A stretch of 64,000 nt of DNA from Ceratotherium simum simum (lineage: Eukaryota; Chordata; Mammalia; Perissodactyla; Rhinocerotidae), in the NCBI RefSeq assembly GCF_000283155.1, contig NW_004454177.1:24405912-24469911 (forward strand). The letters run 5' to 3'. The notes below the pieces were generated by a model. That model did not search any database. It saw nothing but the letters and a program-made list of their open reading frames with translations, and was not told the origin of the DNA. This document shows positions 22,641-34,353 of this stretch, piece by piece; the first letter of the stretch is position 1; each line of letters begins with the position of its first letter. The translations under genes were made by a program, and so were the position numbers.

Positions 22641-25600
22641 TTCAATATACACATTTTTTAAAATTTATACCATATAAAGAATTAAATGAAAACATAATGG
22701 TTTTGGGAAAGCACTTCTAAATGACTTTTACAAGTAATGTTTAGAATTGAAATGTAGCAATTGTTATAGAAGCTCTCCACTTACAAAACTGGAAACAGCT
22801 CCCTCTTTAACAAAACCAATGCATTAGAAAATCAATATATATCCTATGGATGCGCTCGTTAGAAGTGGAGACTGAGTTACAAACATCAATCAACTATTCA
22901 ATGCAGGATTTCAAGTGGGCATCGTTGGCCCAACTTTGGCACACCAATCTATAGGTTCTCTGCCTCTAAATCATCCACAATGCTCAGACCTTTATTTTTT
23001 CCTGAATTAGCTAACCTTTCCCCAGCATTTCATATTATTTTTAATCAAAAATTTCTCTTCTATTTATCTCTAACCTGTTTATTGACCCTGAGTTTATAGG
23101 CAGGACTCAGATATAACTGAAATTGAAAGCTGTGGGAGGCTGCAAAGTTGGATCATTTTTATTGAAGCATTCATAAGATTAACCACATGACCCTGTGATT
23201 TATAATAGCAATTATAAACCAAGGAGTTTCATACAATTGGATAGATTTCACAAATACCCTCCACATCAGAACTCACAAAGGCTGCCTTTTTCTACTAATC
23301 ATTTTTACTAGTGTTGTTATTGTTAATAGACAAATAAAAGAAAAATTACACTGAGATTAACATGCCAGATTTTAACTCTAAATTTTTATGTCTCAGAGAA
23401 TGAACTCACATTATAAAACTAGGTCCAGCTTTAAAGTATAAACAGAGTACACAGTGAATAAATAAATAACCAGAGTAATTTTCCTAAGAAGGATCTAGAA
23501 TGGGAGTAAAATTCAAATGACCTCTTGAAATTGGAAAATGTCCTACAAAAGAAGAATACATTTAGAAGGGAAAAACATGCCAAGAGATATATTTAGGAAA
23601 AAGAAAAAAACAAAAGTATATATAATTAAAATATAATCTAGGGTAAAATATTATGAGTCAGTCCTCTTCTCATATACTACTGATGTCCAAAATACATATG
23701 TAGAGAAAAGAGAGTATACTTTTTCATCAGGTAGTATTATAAACGGTCCTTATGTCCCCATGTCAGTTCACAAAGACATGGAACTCATAATAAAGCCAAA
23801 GTTACTTTATATGTACATATAAAATAAAAAAGATAAAACTATTGCAAAGTTATTTTTATTTTATTTTAAATATCAAAAAAATTGATTCAAACTTACAATA
23901 TATCTAAGAAAAGGTAAATGGGAATACAAAGTTTTGCAGAGCATGAATTAATGCTTGTTATTGTTTATACTTGTCAATTAATAGCCTTCCTATTTGCAAA
24001 AGAATTGAGGCAATTTATAAATCATACGTAACTTTACACTTTACACACATGGAATCTGTACTTTACATACGCAATAATTGTTTGCTCCCCTCCCCCTCCA
24101 TTCCCGGAGATACACACCCTGTAGTGCAGGGATTGCACTATTTGTGCACTTTATAGTGCAGGGGCAGCAAACTGTTTAGAACAAAGTGATTATATTCCCA
24201 ATGACAGAGTTCGAGGAAGCCCATCTATTCCTATGGGATACCCAGCATGCTTCTGGGTTCTGCAGAAGCTAAAATAGATTTCTATTTTCAATACTGTGAC
24301 ATATAAAAGGGAGGGAAATAAGAAAAGGCTTTGAAAAGAAAGCATATAGGGAGCTAGGAGTATAGCTCTTTGTGCTTCCTTGCCTTCATTCTATCTCCCT
24401 GGAGAATGGGAAAACTGTATCAGATATATGGCTCCTGACGGATGGGGTGAATTTGAATATAGAAACAGGGGTTTGCTTCCTCTCTAGTGATTTCTAAAGG
24501 CTGACAATAAATTATTCCATAGGAGGTAGCATAGAACCATAGTACTGCCCACATGACTACGGAGCCAAGCAGAGGAAGAACAACTCATAGAAGAGCTTAG
24601 AGGGTACATTGCCAGCAGGGTCATCCAAATAGAGACACAGCTGTCCTTCTATCTTTCTGTAATGGAGAGCACCAAGGCGAAGCTGCCAAAAAGAAACATG
24701 CACAAAGGCCTATGCCAAGACCCCATCCTGCAGACCAAACCAGAATGAGTAAGAGGATCTCTTCCCTTCCCACTGCCCATCAAATGAGCAGACACTTCTT
24801 TCCTCCCTCCTGTCCTACCTACAAGCAAGGTTGGGAATGATACTCATGAGTATATAGATGCAACATGGAGAAATGTAGGGAAAGGAAGTTCATAAAGGAG
24901 AGAGGTTGAAATCTGAAGAGTGATTGAAGTAATGGTTATATTAAACATCTTACTGACTATTCACCCAAGAGAAACAGAAATTTTAATAACTGGATTGTAG
25001 ATATTATTGGGAAAGATGAAGATTTAATCAAGAACAGGAGAAAAAATTAAAATTCCTGCTCTCGGTAAATCTGGGGATCCAGAGCCTAGAAACATATGTG
25101 CAATTTTCAAAATTAAGCAAGATTTTTATTTGAATATATCTGTATTGAGAGACATCAGGCAAGCAGGATACATGTGATAGAAAAGGACACAGTTTATTGA
25201 TCCAGAAGTCTGTACTTCACCTAAGTTGAGACCATTCAAGTTCCCTACTCAGAAATGAAGATTTGCAATTGGGCTAAGGAAATTCTATCTTAGCCCTCCA
25301 TGTTGCTTGCTTTAGAAACATCTGTTGTTGATGTTTTTGTTCCTACTGTATTTTGGTGTAAGTTGGGTTGGTTGGTTGAGTTTCCTATCAGCTCTATCAA
25401 GCCTTGTCCTAAAAGGCACAGGTCTAATCAGCTCAGCCTAAGTCACATGCCCACCTCTGGGGCAAAAGAGAACAGGATACTATAGTTGAATGATTCAAGC
25501 AGAACCATTTGTGGTGGGAAGAGGACACTCCCAAAAAGAAAAGATACTGGAAGAATAAAACAAATGCATGCTTACCACCTGAGTAAAAGAACAAGAAGAC

Positions 25601-25990
25601 AAGAGGAGGGGAAATACGAAAGAGAAAATAGTTACATGAAAAAACCTAGACTAAGAATTCCTACTGACCTTCATCACAGCCAAAGCAAGAAGAGAAAAAA
25701 ATAATGTAATTGTTCTTGACAACTGATAAGAGGAGGCAGAGCAGTTAATTGGGAGAAACAAAATTTAACTGCATATACATAGTACTTTCCTCAGCAGCCT
25801 GACGTAATAATCCTCAAATAAAAAGGGAAAATTATGTGTGTTGGAGAGGACAGGGAGTAGGCACCATATACTAAATTATAATTATGTGATGCCTTATTTT
25901 GGAGTGTTGTAGGAAAACTATCTACTATTTAACTTTCTGATAATCTGATACAACATATTTTCAGAAGAATTAAAGGCCTTTGTGTGACCT
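22641..25990. other. Unassigned sequence, no gene recognised
   Basis: Long AT-rich stretch with no recognised repeat or exon. The short frames at 23971, 25300 and 25486 lack any domain. Confidence 0.35.
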
Positions 25991-25996
25991 TTGTTC

Positions 25997-26145
25997 TAGT
26001 GGTTCCCAAAACCTAGCTGCATACCAAAATCACCAGGAGTGTTTATTAAAAACAAGGATTTCAATTGAAGCTGGAGAAGCTATAATTAATAACGCCTCTA
26101 GCAATTCTGATTTAGGTATCCATGCTTGGGAATCACTGCTTTATA
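25997..26145 (+). mobile_element. MER5-type (hAT-Charlie) element
   Basis: Starts 'tagtggttcccaaaacctag' and ends 'gggaatcactgct'. These are diverged forms of the MER5 terminal inverted repeats (cagtggttctcaaa / tttgagaaccactg), and 'aaaatcaccaggagtgttta' is the internal block. Confidence 0.65.
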
Positions 26146-26750
26146 CTATACTGTAGTCTCAAATATTGCTTGTCTTAACCAGCTGTCTGGTGGAACTTTG
26201 GACATTTGCCCACAGATCCATCCCTTTCCCTTGCCCTGCTCTCCTTTGTCTCTTATTAGGGTATGAAGGAGGGGAAAGGTTGACCTTATAGGCTGTTCTT
26301 CCCAGCCTCTTGTGTTATCTTGCTTCCAGATAGGTTTAGCCAATGGGAAGTACTGGTGAGATATTAGATAGCAGGGGAAGGAAGAGAGGCCATCACCACC
26401 ACCATCTCTACCCTTCCACCACCACCACCTGGTGCTGCATTTAATATTTGGCCATGTCTCTTCCATGGCTTCAGCTCTACTAGACAACTCTTCCCCCATG
26501 GTTACAGCTCCAGACAGGCAGACCCTACCTGAGGACACTGACTTCTGGTCTCTGGAAATCAGCTTTGGAGGACCCTGAAAATGGAAGTAGTTTCTAGCTG
26601 CTGATGATGTCTAGGCTGTCTCAGAGTCCCCTGTTTGGCTTCTCAAGTCTTCTACCATCCATGCAACCCATTCTCTGTATTAAATTCTCTCAGTTTAATA
26701 ACCTCCAGTGGATTTTGACCAGACCATGTCTGATGCTGTGTGGTTAATTG
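26146..26750 (+). mobile_element. LTR-like ancient repeat
   Basis: Shows 'ccagctgtctggtggaactt', 'gtttagccaatgggaagtac' (CCAAT-like), a CCA-rich run at 26390-26430, and 'ctgtattaaattctctcagt' near its 3' end. This order resembles a widespread old mammalian LTR-type repeat that I cannot name. The antisense frame 26146-26538 (130 codons) is a by-product of GC-rich repeat sequence. Confidence 0.35.
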
Positions 26751-27379
26751 AAAGAAGACCTATATATTTTAGATAGCAGCCACATATGTGATAAAGCTGA
26801 TATTTCAAATGACAGCTCAATATGTAGCAAAGATGCCTATAAATATTTATAAATATACTTGTATTTTTCACCATCTAGAAGGCCACCATAGTGGTGCATT
26901 AGGATGGAGATGATTTTCATTATTTAATTATTCTGATTTCAAATAACTGACTATTCTCAGAAAATAGCTTTGGATTCACTCAAATGTTTTAACATGTTTG
27001 ATTGAAAAACCCATGTTCTACACAATAATACATGGACAAGTTGTTTTTTGCTTAAAACTTCTGATAGCAAAAGTTATCAATCATTCTATCATAAAAGAAG
27101 CTTCATATGTTCCCTCTGGAATGGAAAATTTAGGATCTTCAAAATACACTCACAGATACATTAAACAAGTGTGTTTAATATATAGTAAATTATATTTGAT
27201 TTAGGCATGATTGATGTAACTGCTGTTTTTGAGAGGTAATTATCCAATAGATTCAATAAATGTTTTCCTGGAATGTGAGAGAAAGCATACTATATTGAAA
27301 CAGTACTGACAATATAATCTTTCTATTTGTCTTGAACACAAGCACTTGAAGAAAAGCTTTCACGCAAGGAGAAACAGAA
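26751..27379. other. Unassigned AT-rich sequence
   Basis: No gene or repeat recognised. Confidence 0.35.
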
Positions 27380-27381
27380 TA

Positions 27382-30368
27382 TAGTTATGTGCCGCATAAC
27401 AACATTTTGGTCAACAACAGACTGAATATACAATGGTGGTCCCATAAGATTATAATGGAGCTGAAAAATTCCTTTCATAGCCATTGTAAAATTGTAGCAC
27501 AAAGCATTATTCACATGTTTGTGGTGATGCTGGTGTAAACAAATCTACTGTGTTGCCAGTCATATAAAAATATAGCACATACAATTATGTACAGTACATA
27601 ATACTCAATAATGATAATAAATGACTATGTTACTGGTTTATATATTCACCGTGATATACTTTTTGTTATTTTAGAGTGTATGCATTTTACCTATTTTAAA
27701 AAAGTTTACTGTAAAACAGTATGCCATGTTATGCCAGCAGCAGCCTCATGCATATCATGTTTACCATGTCACTTGATTACATCGTTTTCTCACGTGCTTG
27801 ATTTAATCTCGTGTTGCTTTGTTCGTCATGGCTCCCAAGCATACAAAATCTACTGCTAATGTTGCCAGTAAGAGGTCACGTCAAGGGATTGACTTGAAAA
27901 TGAAATTTAAAGTGATTAAGGACTATGAGGATGGAAAATCAGTGATGATTATTGCTCACCAGTCAGGCATGTCCTATTCCACCATAGCTACAATCTTGAA
28001 GAAGAAAGTGATGGAAGCTGTTAAAGAATCTGCTTCACTGAAGGCAACAAGACTAACGAAAATTCAAGAACAGCCTATATCAGACATGGAGAAATTTCTA
28101 ATGACTTGGATTGAAGACAAGACACGGAAGCGTATCCCTCTCAGCAACGTGACAATCATGGCCAAGGAAAAGGTTTGTTTGTGATGTTGAAAGAAAAGGC
28201 TGAACCCAACTATGATGTTGAATTTACTGTTAGCTCTGGGTGTTTAAATAATTCAAGAATTGTTATTTATTACATAACGTGAAAGTCAGTGGTGAGTCTG
28301 TGAGTGCTGATGTGAAGGGAGCTGAAGAATTTTTGGAACCTCTAGATAAGCTGATTGTGAAGGAAAATTACTTGCAGAGCAAATATTCAATATGGATGAA
28401 ACCTCCCTATTCTGGAAATGGATGCCTGAAAGGACTTCCATTCATAAGGAGGCCTAAGTCAACGCCAGGTTTCAAAGCTTTTAAGGGCAAGATAACAGTC
28501 TTGCTTGGAGGCAATGTTGTAGGCTACAAACTGAAACTCTGTGATCTGGCAAAATGAGAACCCCAGGGCCTTCAAGCATATCAATAAGCACACACTGCCA
28601 ATGCACTACAGGAACAATGGGAAGTCATGGATGATCCAGCTCCTCTTCTAAGATGTCCTCCTGAATTGCTATGCCAGAGAAGTGGAGAAGCACTGTTTGG
28701 AGAGTAACATACCTTTCAAGATTTTGCTTATTGCTGATAATGCTCCCAGACATCCTCCTTTTGTTGGTGATCTTCATCCCAATATCAAAGCAGTGTTTGC
28801 TCCTCCAAACATCAACTCTTTGATCCAACCAATGGATCAAGGAGTTATAGCAGCTTTTAAAGCCTACTATAAGAGGAAGACCTTCGCCCAGGATATTACT
28901 AGAACTGAGGAAGACACTGATGCAATTTTGGAAGGATTACAACATCTATGACTGCATCAAGAACCTTGCTTGGGCTTGAGGTGAGGTCACCAAGGAGTGT
29001 ATGCATGGCATCTGGAATAAGACACTCAAGAGGTTGGTTCATTCATGACTTCAGAGGACTTGCCAAGGATGAGGAAGTTGCCAAAATCAACAAGGCTGTG
29101 GTTGAGAGGGCAAACAACTTTAACCCGTGTGTGGATGAGGACGACACTGAGGAACTCCTAGAGGTGGTTCCTGAGGAATTGACTAATGAAGAGTTGTTGG
29201 AACTGGAACAAGAATGCATAGATGAAGATGAGGCAAGAGAAAAGGAAACCACAGGAGAAAAAAAAGAAGACTCCCCAAAAAATTCACAGTGAAGGGTTTA
29301 GCAGAAGCTCTTGCAGACCTCAACAAGCTCCTTAAAAAGTTTGAAAACATGAACCCCAGCACCAAAAGGTTTTCATTAATAGAGAGGAACATTCATGGTG
29401 TACTATCTGCTTACAAGAAAATCTATGGTAAAAAAAAAAAAAAAAAATTGATCAAACCACCATGGACATATTTCTGAAAAGAGTGACACCTCCTCAAGAG
29501 GAGCCTCAGGTGGGTCCTTCAGGAGGTATTCCAGAAGAAGGCATTGTTATCATAGGAGATGACAGCTCCATGAGTCTTATTGCCCCTGAAGACCTTCCAG
29601 TGGGACAAGATGTGGAGGTGAAGACAGTGATATTAATGATCCTGACTCTGTGCAGGCCTAGGCTAACGTGTGTGTTTGTGTCTTAGTTTTTAACAAAAAG
29701 CCTAAAAAGTAAAAAAAAAATAAAAAATAAAAAAAATTTTTAAATTGAAAAATGCTTATAGAATAAGGATATAAAGAAATAAAATATTTTTGTACAGCTG
29801 TACAATGTATTTGTGTTAAGCTAAGTGTTATTAAAAAAGAGTTAAAAAGTTTATAAGTAAAAAGTTACAGTAAGCTAAGGTTAATTTATTATTGAAAAAA
29901 GAAAAATACTTTTTTATAAATTTAGTATGGCCCAAGAGTACAGTGTTTATAAAGTCTATAGTAGTGTACGGTAATGTCCTAGGCCTTCACATTCACTCAC
30001 CAACCACTCACTGACTCACCCAGAGCAACTTCCAGTCATACACAGTCCATTCATGGTAAGTGCCCTCTTCAAGTACACCATTTTTTACCTTTTCAACCTT
30101 ATTTTTACCATACCTTTTCTATGTTTAGATATGTTTAGATACACAAATACTTACCATTGTGTTATAATTGCCTGCAGTATTCAGTACAGTAACATGCTCT
30201 ACAGGTTTGTAGGCTAGGAGCAATAGGCTATACCATACAGTTTAGGTGTGTAGTAGGCTATGCCATCTAGGTTTGCATAAGTACAGTCTATGATGCTCAC
30301 ATGACAACAAAATCACCTAACGATGCGTTTCTCAGAATGTATCCCCGTCGTTAAGCAATGCATGACTG
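27382..30368 (+). mobile_element. Tigger DNA transposon (Tigger3-like, pogo superfamily), end to end
   Basis: The left end reads tagttatgtgccgcataaca and the right end is its inverted partner, 'ttaagcaatgcatgactg'. TA dinucleotides flank both ends (27380-27381 and 30369-30370), the expected Tc1/mariner duplication. Sub-terminal text ('gtggtcccataagattataa'; 'aggttgcat'-type blocks near 30270) fits the family with 'cgcttaacgacgggg'-type ends, which I take as Tigger3. At 2987 bp it looks complete. The interior carries a broken transposase. All sequence between the ends fits one element, with no nested insertion seen. Confidence 0.85.
27828..29686 (+). pseudogene. Tigger transposase pseudogene
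   Basis: The start is taken at ATG 27828, giving MAPKHTKSTAN at the N-terminus. Residues about 15-60 form a CENP-B-like helix-turn-helix (LKMKFKVIKDYEDGKS... MSYSTIATIL), and a second DNA-binding part follows to 28184. The DDE/DDD catalytic core is split over several frames: first Asp in NMDET (GAT 28395-28397), second in IADNAP (GAT 28736-28738), third in QPMDQG (GAT 28835-28837). Second and third Asp are 33 codons apart in one frame. An acidic C-terminal region follows (about 29120-29260). Frame changes occur near 28185-28280, 28390, 28550-28680 and 28950, and an A-run lies at about 29430-29447. The family also gave rise to domesticated TIGD/JRK genes, but this copy is clearly dead. Confidence 0.85.
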
Positions 30369-30370
30369 TA

Positions 30371-30654
30371 TAGATAAAGACTTAGTTATGTGCAAATTCT
30401 AAGAGGCTATCTTTTCTACATAGCTCCAAACATTCTTTGGTTGACATTACTGGTTATTATAGAAGATGGGGGGACATTTTTAGCTAATTACACCAAAATA
30501 TTAACAATACATACAGTCCATCAACAGCTAGACACATCTGAACTTAGAACTTTTCACCCAATTAGCAACAATAACTAGGTAAAATAATTTTAATTTTAAT
30601 TAATTTAAAATTTAATTAATTTAAATTTAAAATGTAGTTAATTTTAATACAAAT
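30371..30654. other. Unassigned, very AT-rich, with TTAATTAA-type runs
   Basis: At about 30580-30660 overlapping aattaatttaaa-type blocks form a palindromic AT tract. No gene. Confidence 0.5.
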
Positions 30655-31140
30655 TAATTGCTATCTTCCCTGCTAGACTGAAAGCTCCATGAAGGCAGAA
30701 ACCTCTGTTATCTTGTTCATCTTGTTAAAAGATAAACTGAGGCATATTAAAAGTTTTAAGAGTTTATTTGAGCACAGATCTATTCGAATCAAGCAGCCCC
30801 AAACTGGCAGTGGTTAGGAGTACTCAACAGACGGGAGCTCAGGGAGAGACTTCGATAGAAAAAGATGAAAGCAAAGGAAGGAAACTATCGATTGGCTATA
30901 ACTTAAAGCCTAATTGGCTGTTTGTGACTGGTTGTTCTTAGGTTTCAATTTCATAACCTTGAGGCATTTAGAGGCTTGGATTTTGGTTTGCTCACATGGA
31001 CTGCCACAGCATTTGAGGCACCTCAGCCTAGTGGCCTCCTGGTTTAATTAACTTAACAATCTCTATCCACAGTACTTAGGACACTGCCCAGCACAGAGTT
31101 AAGTGCTGAGAGAATATTTGTAGTGTTGAAATAAATTGCA
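30655..31140 (+). mobile_element. L2 LINE 3' end, split by an LTR
   Basis: The left half 30655-30722 ('tagactgaaagctccatgaa', 'cttgttcatct') and the right half 31063-31140 ('ctatccacagtactt', 'gcccagcacagagtt', ending in a degraded 'caataaat'-like part) are consecutive pieces of the L2 3' UTR. They rejoin exactly when the LTR at 30723-31058 and one copy of its duplication are removed. Confidence 0.75.
30723..31058. mobile_element. Solo LTR (family not named) with 4-bp duplication
   Basis: A 336-bp segment begins tgttaaaagataaactgagg and ends 'ttaattaacttaaca', thus TG...CA with short inverted ends (TGTTAA/TTAACA). Direct repeats atct lie at 30719-30722 and 31059-31062. It interrupts an L2. 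The 4-bp duplication points to a class I (ERV1) LTR. The 'gagtttatttgagca' and 'gattggctataactt' blocks are typical of old mammalian LTRs. Orientation and family need an alignment. Confidence 0.65.
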
Positions 31141-31404
31141 CTTAATTGAATTGAATTAATTAAGAGGATTGAGTGTCTAATTCACAATTTGTACAGAAAT
31201 TTTTCTAGGCCATCATGAAAGCTTCTGATACTAACAACGCTCTTTCCTTCTTCCTTGTGCTGGTTTTGGAGAAAGAGAGAGCGAATATGAGATTCTCTAG
31301 CTATCCAGCCAGTCAGAAGACAAGGCATGAGAGGGTAGCAAGGCGTGCATGTGTGGCTTGGCCCGTGGGTATTGAATGGTTCTGATGTCCTCACTTTCAT
31401 CACT
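31141..31404. other. Unassigned sequence
   Basis: No gene recognised. The - strand frame 31182-31538 overlaps the adjacent LTR and is a chance frame. Confidence 0.4.
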
Positions 31405-31409
31405 CTGAC

Positions 31410-31711
31410 TGTCCTAGTCAGCTTGGGCTGCCATAACAAAAAACCATAAACTGGAAATTTATTTCTCACAGTTCTGGAGACTGGGAAGTCCAGGATCAAG
31501 GCACCAGCAGATTCACCACCTGGTTCATAGATAGCCATTTTCTCACTGTATCCTCACATTGTAAAAGAGCCTCTTTTATAAAAGCACTGATCCCATTCAC
31601 GAAGGCTTTGACCTAATCACCTCCCAAAAGCTTCACCTCCTAATACCATCACTTTGAGCTTTAGAATTTCAACATGAATTTTGGGAGGACATAAACATTC
31701 GATCTATAGCA
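31410..31711 (-). mobile_element. MaLR LTR (MST/MLT1A type), antisense, perfect 5-bp duplication
   Basis: Starts tgtcctagtcagcttgggct, contains 'aatttatttctcacagttct', 'ctggagactgggaagtccag', 'cctaataccatcac' and ends 'tcgatctatagca', which is the inverted MST/MLT1 LTR from end to end. A perfect 5-bp duplication ctgac flanks it (31405-31409 and 31712-31716), as expected for ERVL-MaLR integration. Confidence 0.85.
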
Positions 31712-31716
31712 CTGAC

Positions 31717-32030
31717 CAAGAAGATATACTATTTTTTTTAAAAGGAATCCTCTTTAAAATACCAAATTGTGTGTTAGTAAGAAAGTAAATGACGAATGGG
31801 AAAAAGTGCAATATATTACTAGAAATATCCATATATCTGACAGTTATACATACACAAATATCCCTTAGATTAAAAAGTTTAAGAAACTATTAAAACATTT
31901 TGCAGGTATAGATAACATCCACGAAATAAAATAAGATGCAAATATGGATGTGCCGGATCATCCTACTGTCAACTTCATAAAGCTGTAACTGTATGTTCCA
32001 GAATTCTCTTCTCTATATGGAAAAAGGTTA
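31717..32030. other. Unassigned AT-rich sequence
   Basis: No gene or family recognised. Confidence 0.4.
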
Positions 32031-32545
32031 AAGTTGGGCAACAGAGGAAGCTGCACCAGATTTGAGAGGCAAAAATGTAGCAATAGCCATCACTCTCTGA
32101 AGAACTTCAGGGCTAATATGGTAATGGACAGACACAGAGGTGTCCAGCTGGATCCAGCTTGCCCTCCCTTTCCTCCAATTTGTGTCTAGCTTTTTCTTCC
32201 CAACTGCTGCCAAGCTGACCAACAACAGCCTTAGCCCACCACCAGATGCTTGTCTGTGCACCCACAGAGGTGTTCACTGCACAGAAGCAGCAGCAATCCA
32301 TAGACTGGTGCCCCCTGCTGTTGCCCATGCAGCACTTACTTGTCAGATAGCCTGAAAGTTCCTACTTGTCCACTTGTTTCAATGCTTTAGGAGGTGGATT
32401 AGTAACTTCTCTCTGATCTTTCAGCTCTTTCATTAGAACTTTACTTCCTCGGTTCCTCCTGCAATTGAATAGTAAATCTCTTATCTCATACCACTCACAG
32501 TGGTTCTGCTTCCCTAACTGGACCCTAACTAATACAATGGATTTC
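32031..32545 (+). mobile_element. Possible LTR/MaLR-like repeat
   Basis: The end 'ggttctgcttccctaactgg' then 'accctaactaatacaa' resembles the 3' terminus shared by many old MLT-type LTRs. The body (32130-32350) is GC-richer than its surroundings. Family not determined. Confidence 0.35.
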
Positions 32546-33150
32546 TGATGCCAGACACTGTCTTATTAGTATATATCTCTTCTCCAATTTCATCCAATAA
32601 GAAATCAATAGCTGTTGGTAATAGTAATTTTATCTTAATTTTAAAATATTTTTAGAACAAAATCTGCTATCCTTTCACACAAAGACCAGCTGCATTTATA
32701 TTCAGATACTAAACAATGCCTGAAGAACCTTTGGAATATTACATACTAGTAATATAAAAGTAAACTGAGACCAAAGGCAATTCTGATTATTTACATGATA
32801 ATATCAAATGTTATCATTTTACACTTTTCGTTTCTATTTTTTAAATATTTCCCTTTGTGGTTAATGTATATTAAATAAATGTGTTTAATATATATTAAGT
32901 ATATGTAATACATTGTTATATTAAATATGTATTAATAATATAACTGATATCAGGAAAAATATGCTCATTTTATCTCTTCCTTTGTCCAATGTCTTATTAC
33001 AGAAAAATATGTCCAAAAATATAAAGAAAGAAGTGTTTAAAGAATCAGATTATTTAACGTAAAAGAAGCTCAAATGCTAATTCACCAAATCTGTGTTCCC
33101 ATTCCTATAATTGCACTCACTCATTATATATTCATAGATAAATATTACTG
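32546..33150. other. Unassigned AT-rich sequence
   Basis: Contains ATTAAATA/TATATT repeats at about 32860-32945. No gene. Confidence 0.4.
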
Positions 33151-33154
33151 ACTA

Positions 33155-33298
33155 GATTATAATTTTCTCAAGAGCATAGTTTCTTGAGAGCAAGAATTGT
33201 GTCCTTTCAATATTAGCATTGACAGTCAATAGCACAGTACCTGACACATAGTTGGTGCAACATATTTTGAATAAATAACTGAATGAAACTCTTGGCCA
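33155..33298 (+). mobile_element. L2 LINE 3' end
   Basis: 'agattataattttctcaaga', 'gagcaagaattgtgtcc', 'atagcacagtacctgacaca' and the terminal 'gaataaataactgaatgaa' follow the L2 3' UTR in sense orientation. The terminal short repeats (tgaa/tgaatgaa) are characteristic. Confidence 0.8.
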
Positions 33299-33319
33299 CT
33301 CCCTGCCTTCAGTCAGGTA

Positions 33320-34000
33320 CCTTCTTCTAGTTAGTAAGGCTGCATAACAAATTGTTTCAAAACCTAGCAGCTAAAACCAAGTGTAGTCAGTTAGCATCTC
33401 TCATTGTTTCTGTGGTTCAGAAATTAATGAGCAGCTCAGCTGGGTGGTTCTTGCTTGGAGGTCTCTCATGATTTTCTAGTTAGATGGTGGCTGAGGCTGG
33501 AGTCATCACAAATATTTCTTCATTCCTTTGTCTGGCACAGTGTCTGGGAAAACTCAAACAGTTGGGGGGAGGAACACTTGGGGCTCCTTGAGCATCTTCT
33601 CTCTACATATATCTTTTTTGTTGTTGTTGAGGAAGATTGGCCCTGAGCTAACATCTGTTGCCAATCTTCCTCTTTTTACTGAGCTAATATCTCTGCCAAT
33701 CTTCCTCTATTTTGCATTTGGGACACTGCCACAGCATGGCTTCATGAGCAGTGTCTAGGTCTGTGCCCAGGATCTGAACCCATTAATGCCAGGCTGCCGA
33801 AGCAGAGCACGTGAACTTAACCACTACATCACCAGGCCAGCTCCTCTCTATGCATATCTTTGCAGTGTCACCATATTATCTCTCTATCATCGTGGCTTCA
33901 GTGTAGCCAGACTTCTTAATGTTGGCTCAAGACTCTCAAGGCACGTGTCCTTTTATGGGAGGAGTATCAAAAAGATGGATAGAAGTGGGGGAGGGGAGAC
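33320..34000 (-). mobile_element. MLT1-like LTR, antisense, split by an ERE
   Basis: 'cataacaaattgtttcaaaa', 'cctagcagctaaaa', 'tgtttctgtggttcagaaat' and 'gagcagctcagctgggtggt' are the inverted start of MLT1-type LTRs. The element resumes after the ERE at 33617-33843 with 'ccatattatctctctatcat' and 'gtgtccttttatggg'. It is diverged, and its far end is unclear. Confidence 0.55.
33617..33843 (-). mobile_element. ERE SINE (longer, ERE2/ERE3-like), antisense
   Basis: The antisense poly(A) remnant 'ttttgttgttgttgaggaag' leads into two copies of the 'gattggccctgagctaacat / ccaatcttcctc' motif, then 'acagcatggcttcatgagca' and the tRNA-like head 'aacttaaccactacatcacc'. Flanking direct repeats of 18 bp (ctctctacatatatcttt at 33599-33616; ctctctatgcatatcttt at 33844-33861) agree at 15 positions. 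Confidence 0.9.
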
Positions 34001-34340
34001 AGGCTGCATATCAAAAACTTTGCTTTCAAAAATATTTTCTTTGATATATGTTTCAAATAAGGATATCTCAGAAGTAAAAAAAACCTAAACTCTTTTTTCT
34101 TTCTCATTCCTGCAAGTTCCCTAATTTTCCTCAAGGCAGTGTATGTCTCTGCCTGCTGAAGTCAAGGTGTTTTGCAAAGAGGTGAGGAAAAGAAAGGTGC
34201 ACAGATTAATATTTCATCACACTCTCTCACTTTACCGATATTACAGTCTGCTCATACCAAAGACAAGGATCTTCTCACAAGTGCTAAATTCCTCACTCAT
34301 GCTCACTAAGACATACTATTATTTTTAAATAACTCTCTTC
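34001..34340. other. Unassigned sequence
   Basis: No gene or repeat recognised. Confidence 0.4.
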
Positions 34341-34353
34341 AAGAAATATAGGA

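Noticed and set aside
26146..26538. 130-codon antisense frame with Trp/Gly-rich stretch
   Set aside because: Lies in an LTR-like repeat and arises from a CCA-rich run on the other strand.
27819..27830. Upstream ATG as transposase start (27819)
   Set aside because: The second ATG (27828) begins the basic leader typical of Tigger transposases; the first adds only three residues.
29043..29252. Ser-rich antisense frame
   Set aside because: Shadow of the acidic C-terminal region of the Tigger transposase (GAG/GAA codons read backwards).
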